NCBI RefSeq assembly: GCF_008123965.1
Contig: NZ_VSTH01000043.1
Span: forward strand, 1 to 38,093
Reading direction: 5' to 3'
Source of the DNA: Bradyrhizobium hipponense
GTDB taxonomy: Bacteria; Pseudomonadota; Alphaproteobacteria; Rhizobiales; Xanthobacteraceae
DNA length: 38,093 bases
Made by a program: the position numbers and the translations under genes. Shown here one piece after another: positions 29,840 to 38,093 of the stretch. How positions within the stretch are numbered: position 1 is the stretch's first letter; every line of letters begins with the position of its first letter. The notes below the pieces were generated by a model that saw nothing but the letters and a program-made list of their open reading frames with translations, was not told where the DNA came from and ran no database searches.

Positions 29840-31711
29840 ATGACCTCCGTGACTGACGATCTGCCGCTGGCGGCCGATTTTCCCAAGGCGACGGTCGAGG
29901 ACTGGCGCAAGCTGGTGGATGGCGTGCTGAAGGGCGCGCCGTTCGAAAAGCTGGTCGGCAAGACCTATGACGGGGTGAGGATCGATCCGCTCTATCCGCG
30001 CGCCACAGGCGTTGCACCGGTGGTCGGACGGCCCGCGGCGGCGCCATGGCAGATCATGCAGCGGATCGACCATCCCGACGCGGCCGCCGCAAACGCGCAG
30101 GCGCTGACCGATCTCGAGAACGGCGCAACGGGTCTCGCGCTGGTGTTCGCCGGCAGCAATGGCAGCTACGGTTTCGGTCTGGAACCGACGGCCGATGCGA
30201 TCGCAAAAATCTTGAAGGACATTCATCTCGACGCCGGTATCGGCCTTGATCTGCAGATCGGCCCGCAGTCGCGAATGGCGGCGATCCATGTCGCGGAATA
30301 TGTGAAGAGCCGCGGTCTCGATCCTGCCGCCTGCGACATCCGCTTCGGACTGGATCCGCTCGCCGCGGGCGCGGTGTGGGGCAACAGCCCGTATACTTGG
30401 GAGGAGATCGCTCCTGCCGCCACCGGCGCTATCAAGGGCCTCGCTGCGCTCGGCTTCAAGGGGCCGTTTGCGTCCGCCGACGGGCGCGTGATCCACGATG
30501 CCGGCGGATCGGAGGTGCAGGAACTCGCCTTCGTGCTCGCCTGCGGCACCGCCTATTTGCGCGCGATCGAAGGCGGCGGTGTTCCGCTGGAGCAGGCGCA
30601 GGGCATGGTCTATGCGCGGCTTGCGGCGGACGCCGATCAGTTCCTGACCATGGCGAAGTTCCGCGCGCTGCGGCTGCTGTGGGCACGCATCGAGATCGCC
30701 TGCGGCTTGACGCCCAAGCCACTGTTCATCGCCGCGGATACCGCCTGGCGCATGCTGACGCAGCGTGATCCCTATGTGAACATGCTGCGCGCGACCATGG
30801 CGACGTTTGCGGCGGGGCTTGCCGGCGCCAATGCGATTACGGTGCTGCCGCATACGCTGGCGCTCGGGCTGCCCGATCCGTTCGCGCGGCGTGCGGCGCG
30901 CAACACGCAGCTTGTGCTGCTCGAAGAGAGCAACCTCGCCAAGGTCAGCGATCCCGCCGCCGGCTCCGGCGGCATCGAAACGCTCACCGCGCAGCTCTGC
31001 GAAGCGGCTTGGGCTCTGTTCCAGGAAACCGAGAAGGCCGGCGGCGCCTTCGCCGCGCTCCAGCAAGGCGTGTTACAGAGCAAGGTTGCTGCCACGCGCA
31101 AGGCGCGCGAGGCCAATCTCGCAAAGCGCCGCGACGTGCTGACCGGTGCCAGCGAATTTCCGAATTTGCATGAGCGGGAGACGGTGGTGCTGAAGGCGAC
31201 GCCGATTGCGCTCGCACCCTACGGCGAGCAAAAATACAAGTTCGATGCGCTCTCCCCGACGCGGCTTGCGGAACCGTTCGAGGCGCTCCGCGACAAGTCG
31301 GATGCGATGTTGAAGGCCGGCGGCGCGCGGCCAAAGCTGTTCCTCGCCAATCTCGGCACACCCGCCGACTTCACCGCCCGCGCGACGTTTGCCAAGAGCT
31401 TCTTCGAGACCGGCGGCATCGAGGCCATCGATACCGATGGCTTCGACAATCCGGCCGAGCTAGCCGCTGCGTTCAAGGCTTCCGGCGCCGCGCTCGCCTG
31501 CCTTTGTTCCAGCGACAAGATCTATGCCGGCCGGGCGGAAGCCGCCGCACAGGCCCTGCAAACCGCCGGTGCACGACATATCTATCTGGCAGGCCGCCCG
31601 GCCGCGGCCGAGGCGGCGCTGCGTGCCGCCGGCGTCACCGGCTTCGTCTTTGCCGGTGCCGATGCGCTTGCGACGCTGCAGGACGCCTATCGACGGATGG
31701 AGCAACCATGA
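29840..31711 (+). CDS. mutA: methylmalonyl-CoA mutase small (beta) subunit
   Basis: This 623-aa protein is the non-catalytic partner of the B12-dependent methylmalonyl-CoA mutase. It shares the TIM-barrel fold with the large subunit (TYDGVRIDPLYPRA, then a mutase-like core with ITVLPHTLALGLPDPFARR and LLEESNLAKVSDPAAGSGG). Its C-terminal cobalamin-like domain lacks the DxHxxG ligand motif, as expected for MutA. I chose ATG 29840 because upstream in-frame codons (to TTG 29774) are not typical. Its stop overlaps the ATG of the GFA gene. Works with MutB and MeaB in propionate breakdown via succinyl-CoA. Confidence 0.93.
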   Translation: MTSVTDDLPLAADFPKATVEDWRKLVDGVLKGAPFEKLVGKTYDGVRIDPLYPRATGVAPVVGRPAAAPWQIMQRIDHPDAAAANAQALTDLENGATGLALVFAGSNGSYGFGLEPTADAIAKILKDIHLDAGIGLDLQIGPQSRMAAIHVAEYVKSRGLDPAACDIRFGLDPLAAGAVWGNSPYTWEEIAPAATGAIKGLAALGFKGPFASADGRVIHDAGGSEVQELAFVLACGTAYLRAIEGGGVPLEQAQGMVYARLAADADQFLTMAKFRALRLLWARIEIACGLTPKPLFIAADTAWRMLTQRDPYVNMLRATMATFAAGLAGANAITVLPHTLALGLPDPFARRAARNTQLVLLEESNLAKVSDPAAGSGGIETLTAQLCEAAWALFQETEKAGGAFAALQQGVLQSKVAATRKAREANLAKRRDVLTGASEFPNLHERETVVLKATPIALAPYGEQKYKFDALSPTRLAEPFEALRDKSDAMLKAGGARPKLFLANLGTPADFTARATFAKSFFETGGIEAIDTDGFDNPAELAAAFKASGAALACLCSSDKIYAGRAEAAAQALQTAGARHIYLAGRPAAAEAALRAAGVTGFVFAGADALATLQDAYRRMEQP

Positions 31712-32172
31712 CCGAAGCGGGCCAACCAGTTCTTACCGGCGGCTGCCAATGCGGAGCGGTGCGCTTTGCTGTCTCCACGGCACCCGCCAAGATCAGCATC
31801 TGTCATTGCCGGATGTGTCAGAAGGCGACTGGCGCGCCGTTCGCCTCCTATGCCGACATCGAGAAAACCGACTTTGCATGGACCAAGGGCACGCCGTCGG
31901 CGTTCCAGTCCTCCTCGATCGCAATGCGCGATTTCTGCGCTGCCTGCGGCACGCCGCTCAGCTTCCGCCGCATCGACGGCCCTCGTATCGAGATCATGAC
32001 CGGCACCTTCGACCGCCCGGATCACGTGGTACCGACACGGCAATATGGAACCGAATCCCGGCTCGGCTGGGTCGTAGGTATCGCCAACCTGCCGAGCCAG
32101 ACTACGCAGCAGAACTACGGACCGGAGAAGATGGCAACCATCGTCAGCCATCAGCATCCGGACCATGATTGA
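31708..32172 (+). CDS. GFA-family zinc protein
   Basis: This 154-aa protein matches the GFA family (glutathione-dependent formaldehyde-activating enzyme-like). The zinc cysteines are in place: [10 protein letters not shown] (Cys13, Cys15), [12 protein letters not shown] (Cys32, Cys34, Cys37) and FCAACGTPL (Cys77, Cys80). Most family members have no proven substrate. It overlaps mutA (ATGA) and ends at the beginning of mutB, so it is embedded between the two mutase subunit genes and almost certainly co-transcribed with them. A role tied to the mutase is not established. Confidence 0.9.
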   Translation: MTEAGQPVLTGGCQCGAVRFAVSTAPAKISICHCRMCQKATGAPFASYADIEKTDFAWTKGTPSAFQSSSIAMRDFCAACGTPLSFRRIDGPRIEIMTGTFDRPDHVVPTRQYGTESRLGWVVGIANLPSQTTQQNYGPEKMATIVSHQHPDHD

Positions 32173-32206
32173 GCGCCTCACGCGCAGCTATGATACGGTT
32201 GAAACC

Positions 32207-34363
<2,157 letters not shown>

Positions 34364-34396
34364 TTCCGCCGCCGCTCGACATCCGTGAGGGCTGAC

Positions 34397-35212
34397 GTGA
34401 GAGACCATCGTGCAACGGCACGCGCGGGACTGCTTCTTCGTACCATCGCGATTCTCTCTGCGGTCACCGCGATCGGAACAGCATCGCCTTCCCTCGCCGC
34501 CGATCCCAAGCCCGACGCCGTCATCAAGACCAAGAGCATCGAAGCGCGCGTTTTCCTCGACGACAGGATCAAGACCGATGCGCCGCTGGCGGCAGATTGT
34601 CTCGCCGAAGGCAAAAAGTGGCTCGACAAGAACGCGGCCGAAGCCGCCGCCTCGCGCAAGCAGGATCCGCAGTTCTTCAAGGACGGTGGCTGGGACTTTG
34701 AACGCAAATATGCGATCCGCTCGGTGGTCGCCGATCGCTATGTCAGCGTCCTGCGCAACGACTACATGGACACCCACGGCGCTCATCCCAACTCGGACGT
34801 GAACACGATCCTGTGGGACAAGACCGAGAACAAGCGCATATCGATCCGCCCGTTCTTCACCGAGACGACCGATAACGGTCCGACGATGAAGGCGATGGTG
34901 AAGGCCGTGATTGCTTCGCTCAAGATCGAGAAGAAGAAGCGCGATACCAGCGAGACTGCAACCGACGAATGCTTCAAGGAGCTGAAACCGAGCCTGCTCA
35001 AGATCGGCGCGTTAACGCTCGCGCCGTCGACCGAGGCAGGCAAGAGTTCCGGTCTCACCTTCCACTACCCGCCCTACGCGGTCGGCCCTTACGCCGAGGG
35101 CGAATATGTCGCCTTCGTGCCGTGGGAACAGCTGAAGCCATATCTCACCCCGGAAGGCGCGCGCATCTTTGGCGGTGCGCGGCCGAAGGGCGATGCGGAC
35201 GAGGCTCAGTGA
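34397..35212 (+). CDS. exported DUF3298/RsiV-type protein
   Basis: This protein of about 271 aa has a signal peptide (LLLRTIAILSAVTAIGTASP, cleavage probably after SLAA). The mature part matches the DUF3298/DUF4163 type seen in RsiV-like and periplasmic proteins: DYMDTHGAHPNSDVNTILWD (about 130-149), then LTFHYPPYAVGPYAEGEY and VPWEQLKPYL near the C-terminus. GTG 34397 has GAGG about 8 bp upstream; another GTG is at 34385. No lytic-transglycosylase or sigma-factor partner is nearby. Possibly binds peptidoglycan or lysozyme-like ligands; that is family inference. Confidence 0.85.
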   Translation: MRDHRATARAGLLLRTIAILSAVTAIGTASPSLAADPKPDAVIKTKSIEARVFLDDRIKTDAPLAADCLAEGKKWLDKNAAEAAASRKQDPQFFKDGGWDFERKYAIRSVVADRYVSVLRNDYMDTHGAHPNSDVNTILWDKTENKRISIRPFFTETTDNGPTMKAMVKAVIASLKIEKKKRDTSETATDECFKELKPSLLKIGALTLAPSTEAGKSSGLTFHYPPYAVGPYAEGEYVAFVPWEQLKPYLTPEGARIFGGARPKGDADEAQ

Positions 35213-35342
35213 TTGCCGTAAGCTCGAAGGAGCCCCTTTGCGCACAGCGCCGTCGGGCTGCTGCTTGCGACATCAGCGCAAAGCCGCATAGAATGTCACA
35301 TTAGCAAGAGCCCGATTCCCGAGGGCGCCGCCGGGAAAATTG

Positions 35343-36329
35343 ATGTCAGGAATTACGCGCCGCACCTTCGCGGCCTCTTCTGTGGCTACGGCCGCGTCTG
35401 CTCTTCTCACGCCTGCGCGCGCGCAAGCCTATCCGGCGCGGCCGGTGAGCTTGATCGTGCCCTGGGGTGCGGGTGGCGGAACGGATGCAACCGCGCACAT
35501 CGTCGCGACGCTCCTGGAAAAGGAGCTCGGCCAGCCGTTCAATGTCGTCAACCGCACCGGCGGGTCCGGCGTCGTTGGCCACACCGAGATCGCAACCGCG
35601 GCGCCGGACGGCTACACGATCGGCATGCTGACGGTGGAAATCTCGATGCTGCATTGGCAGGCCTTGACGCATCTGACGCCGCGGAACTTCACAGCCCTTG
35701 CGCTGATGAACGAAGACCCGCCGGGCATCCAGGTCGCTGCGTCCTCGCCCTACAAGACGGTGAAGGAGCTCATGGATGCCATCAAGATGGCGCCGCCGGG
35801 AAAGTTCAAGGCATCGGGCACGGGGCAAGGCGGCATCTGGCATCTCGCGCTCGTCGGCTGGATGCAGGCGATGGGATTGCCGGCGAACCAGGTCTCGTGG
35901 TCGGCGTCGAATGGCGCAGCACCGGCCATGCAGGATCTCGTCGCAGGCAGCCTCGATCTCACCACCTGCTCAGTGCCGGAGGCGCGGACCACCATCGAGG
36001 CCGGTCAGGCGCGGAGCCTCGCGATCATGGCGCCTGAGCGCAATCCGATCTTCGCCGGCGTCCCGACGCTGAAAGAGGCGCTTGGCGTCGACTATTCCAC
36101 TAGCTCATGGCGCGGCATCGGCGCCCCCAGGGGCATGGCCCCGGAGGTCGCCACAAAGCTGACCGCGGCCTTGAAGAAGGTGTACGACTCCGCCGAGTTC
36201 AAAGACTTCATGACCAGGCGCGGCTTCGGCACGGTGTGGCGCGATGCCAGTCAGTTCGCAAATTTCATGGACCGGGCCGATGCCCAGATGGGGCAAGCCA
36301 TAAAGGCAGCCGGTTTTGCCAAGGGTTGA
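35343..36329 (+). CDS. TctC/Bug-family periplasmic binding protein
   Basis: This 328-aa protein matches the Bug/TctC solute-binding family, which captures small carboxylates for tripartite tricarboxylate transporters. The N-terminus SGITRRTFAASSVATAASAL has a twin-arginine motif, so export may be by Tat. Typical segments follow: YPARPVSLIVPWGAGGGTDA (about 29-48), VVNRTGGSGVVG and FKASGTGQGGIWH. No tctA/tctB membrane genes are adjacent, which is common for these expanded families. The ligand is unknown. A TTG directly before the ATG is an unlikely alternative start. Confidence 0.9.
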   Translation: MSGITRRTFAASSVATAASALLTPARAQAYPARPVSLIVPWGAGGGTDATAHIVATLLEKELGQPFNVVNRTGGSGVVGHTEIATAAPDGYTIGMLTVEISMLHWQALTHLTPRNFTALALMNEDPPGIQVAASSPYKTVKELMDAIKMAPPGKFKASGTGQGGIWHLALVGWMQAMGLPANQVSWSASNGAAPAMQDLVAGSLDLTTCSVPEARTTIEAGQARSLAIMAPERNPIFAGVPTLKEALGVDYSTSSWRGIGAPRGMAPEVATKLTAALKKVYDSAEFKDFMTRRGFGTVWRDASQFANFMDRADAQMGQAIKAAGFAKG

Positions 36330-36435
36330 ATCAGAAGGCCTGATTTGACGCGTCTTCCCGAACGCCCGACCCGCGGCAACACCCGTTGAGCTGAGGGGCC
36401 CTCGCCTGCTCCCTCCGGCCGTTGTAAAGCATGGC

Positions 36436-37425
36436 ATGGTTGAGAAGAAGGCTCCGCTGAACATCAAATCCCTCGCCCGTGACCTCCGCGCAGGCCAGCG
36501 GGCGGCGCTGGCGCGCGCCATCACGCTGGTGGAGAGCCGGCGCGGCGACCACCAGGCGCTGGCGCGGGAGCTCGTGCAGATGCTCTTGCCGGATACCGGC
36601 AAGGCGGTCCGCGTCGGCATCACCGGATCGCCCGGCGTCGGCAAATCGACCACCATCGACGCGCTCGGCACTTACCTGATCGACCAGGGCCACAAGGTCG
36701 CGGTGCTGGCGGTCGATCCGTCCTCGGTGCGCAGCGGCGGCTCGATCCTCGGCGACAAGACCCGGATGGCGCGGCTGTCGGCCTCAGACGACGCCTTCAT
36801 CCGCCCCTCACCATCCTCGGGCACGCTCGGCGGCGTCGCGGCCAAGACCCGCGAGGCGATGCTGCTGTGCGAGGCGGCCGGCTTCGACGTCGTGCTGGTC
36901 GAGACGGTCGGGATCGGCCAGTCCGAGACCGCGGTCTGCGACATGACGGATTTCTTCCTCGCCTTGATGCTGCCGGGCGGCGGCGACGAGCTCCAGGGCA
37001 TCAAGAAGGGCCTGGTCGAGCTCGCCGACATGATCGCGATCAACAAGGCCGACGGCGACAATCTCAAGCGCGCCAACATCACGGCGGCCGACTATCGCAG
37101 CGCGCTGCATATCCTCACCCCCCGCTCCGAGCACTGGCATCCACCCGTCGAAACCTATTCGGCGCTGACCGGCGCCGGCATCGCAAAGCTCTGGCAGAAA
37201 ATCCTCGACCACCGCAAGGCGATGAACGCATCCGGCGATTTCGCCGCGCGGCGGCGCGAGCAGCAGGTGAAGTGGATGTGGTCGATGCTGGAGCAGCGCA
37301 TGCTGGCGCGTCTGCGCAGCGAGGCGCCGGTCCGCAGCAGGGTCAAGAAGATCGAGGCCGAGGTGGCCGACGGCCATCTCACGCCGGCGCTGGCCGCCGA
37401 GCAGATTCTGGAGTTGCTGCAATGA
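36436..37425 (+). CDS. meaB: methylmalonyl-CoA mutase-associated GTPase MeaB
   Basis: This 329-aa G3E-family GTPase protects and reloads B12-dependent methylmalonyl-CoA mutase. The Walker A motif VGITGSPGVGKSTTIDALG lies at about residues 58-76, followed by LAVDPSSVRSGGSILGDKTR (the family signature), ETVGIGQSE (Walker B/switch region) and the base-recognition motif INKADGDN (about 204-211). The C-terminal helices (dimerisation arm) are present. It is separated from mutA-mutB by two unrelated exported-protein genes but clearly belongs to the same pathway. Its stop overlaps the next start (ATGA). Confidence 0.95.
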   Translation: MVEKKAPLNIKSLARDLRAGQRAALARAITLVESRRGDHQALARELVQMLLPDTGKAVRVGITGSPGVGKSTTIDALGTYLIDQGHKVAVLAVDPSSVRSGGSILGDKTRMARLSASDDAFIRPSPSSGTLGGVAAKTREAMLLCEAAGFDVVLVETVGIGQSETAVCDMTDFFLALMLPGGGDELQGIKKGLVELADMIAINKADGDNLKRANITAADYRSALHILTPRSEHWHPPVETYSALTGAGIAKLWQKILDHRKAMNASGDFAARRREQQVKWMWSMLEQRMLARLRSEAPVRSRVKKIEAEVADGHLTPALAAEQILELLQ

Positions 37426-38069
37426 GCGACAAGCTCCGCATTCTCCTCACCGGCTTCGGACCGTTTCCTGGCGCCCCGCATAATCCGACGCAGCCGCTGG
37501 TGGCGCGGTTGGGACGACTGCGCCGACCGGCACTCGACGATGTCGAGATCGCGAGCCACATCTTCCCGGTCACCTATGCCGCTGTCGACCGGCAGTTGAC
37601 GGAGGTGCTCGCTGCGCACAAGCCGGACGCATTGTTGATGTTCGGCCTCGCGGCGCGGACCTCGTACCTTCGCATCGAAACCCGCGCGCGCAATGCCGTC
37701 ACCATGCTCTGGCCCGATGCCGCCAACACTCGCTCGAGCAAGCGCGGCATTGCCGGCCATGCGGATGCGATGACGTTCGGCCCGCACACGGCAAGGCTGC
37801 TGCGCGCAGCGCGCCTCACCGGCATCGATGCGCGCCCCTCGCGCGATGCCGGCGCCTATCTCTGCAACTATCTGAGCTGGCGCGCGATCGAGAACGTGAA
37901 GGCCGGCGGGCCACAGCTCGCGGCGTTCATCCACATTCCCCTGCTCGCGCGTGGTGGCGCGTCGCGGCGCAAAGGCGCGCCGCGGATCACGCTGGAGGAA
38001 CTGGTGGATGCCGGCGAGGCAATGCTGATGGAGATGGTGCAGCTGGCGCGGAAGGGGCGTACTTCGTAG
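37422..38069 (+). CDS. pcp: pyroglutamyl-peptidase I (C15 family)
   Basis: This 215-aa cysteine peptidase removes N-terminal pyroglutamate. The start ILLTGFGPFPGAPHNPTQPL is the family N-terminus. The catalytic triad is visible: Glu86 in YLRIETRARN, Cys148 in DAGAYLCNYLSWRA and His171 in AAFIHIPLLARGG. Length is typical. It overlaps meaB by 4 bp, so it shares that transcript although no metabolic link is obvious. The stop codon TAG (38067-38069) is part of a GTAGGGTGGG repeat beginning at 38066, so the last codons may have been set by a repeat insertion. Confidence 0.9.
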   Translation: MSDKLRILLTGFGPFPGAPHNPTQPLVARLGRLRRPALDDVEIASHIFPVTYAAVDRQLTEVLAAHKPDALLMFGLAARTSYLRIETRARNAVTMLWPDAANTRSSKRGIAGHADAMTFGPHTARLLRAARLTGIDARPSRDAGAYLCNYLSWRAIENVKAGGPQLAAFIHIPLLARGGASRRKGAPRITLEELVDAGEAMLMEMVQLARKGRTS

Positions 38070-38093
38070 GGTGGGTTAGTCTTACTGCGTCAT
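38066..38093. repeat. start of a GTAGGGTGGG dispersed repeat at window edge
   Basis: GTAGGGTGGGTTAGTC matches the first 10 bases of the repeats at 17179 and 21861, then differs (TTAG instead of CAAAG). It may be a related subtype. It is cut by the window end, and it supplies the stop codon of pcp. Confidence 0.5.

Noticed and set aside
29756..31066. 436-aa minus-strand ORF
   Set aside because: It is a shadow of folK/mutA with Arg/Gly/Ala-rich low-information sequence.

Overview
The window is about 38 kb of GC-rich alphaproteobacterial chromosome, most likely Bradyrhizobium or a close Bradyrhizobiaceae relative. The grounds are protein content (MucR/Ros regulator, DUF1491, DUF2336, DUF5330 and MeaB/MutAB as they occur in Rhizobiales), heavy antisense ORF shadowing, and several intergenic palindromic repeat families of the kind scattered through Bradyrhizobium genomes. 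These assignments come from recognising sequences by eye; no database was searched.

Layout. 1-1465 is a decayed accessory stretch: a frameshifted hypothetical gene, an intact SRAP/HMCES-type gene, a truncated DUF4760-like gene and a frameshifted GDCCVxC gene that meet tail to tail at a rearrangement junction. 1466-3447 is a compact arsenic operon: arsR, LMW-phosphatase-type arsC, an AqpS-type aquaglyceroporin and a glutaredoxin-type arsC, all overlapping. 3479-5244 is a divergent metallo-beta-lactamase-fold hydrolase / LysR regulator pair with a long inverted repeat between them. 5258-10120 (minus strand) is a four-gene operon: an exported TPR-CHAT caspase-like protein of 1139 aa, a small exported beta-rich protein, and two zinc-ribbon proteins, one soluble and one with four membrane segments. 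It is the best candidate for an undescribed system here.

10424-18740 holds cell-envelope and cell-cycle genes: a lipoprotein, a small basic protein, DUF2336, DUF1491, a peptidoglycan-binding-domain protein overlapping a DivJ-like histidine kinase, DUF5330, SufE, a MucR-type regulator and a proline-rich membrane protein. 19053-26500 has a GT39-like membrane protein, a class II aldolase, an M20 dipeptidase, a GT87 membrane protein and a HerA-like DUF853 ATPase. 26852-29759 has two small proteins and the folate operon folP-folB-folK. 29840-38069 is a propionate/methylmalonyl-CoA block: mutA, a GFA-family gene wedged between the mutase subunits, mutB, a DUF3298 exported protein, a TctC-type binding protein, meaB and pcp.

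How the genes work together. The ars operon couples arsenate reduction by two unrelated enzymes to arsenite exit through a channel. folP-folB-folK catalyse three folate-biosynthesis steps. MutA/MutB form the B12-dependent mutase and MeaB is its GTPase chaperone. The TPR-CHAT operon appears to link an exported protease-like protein to envelope-associated partners; its function is unknown. Repeats lie in the gaps at 12662-12790, 17179-17266, 20725-20793, 21760-21956, 27694-27932 and from 38066 to the window end.
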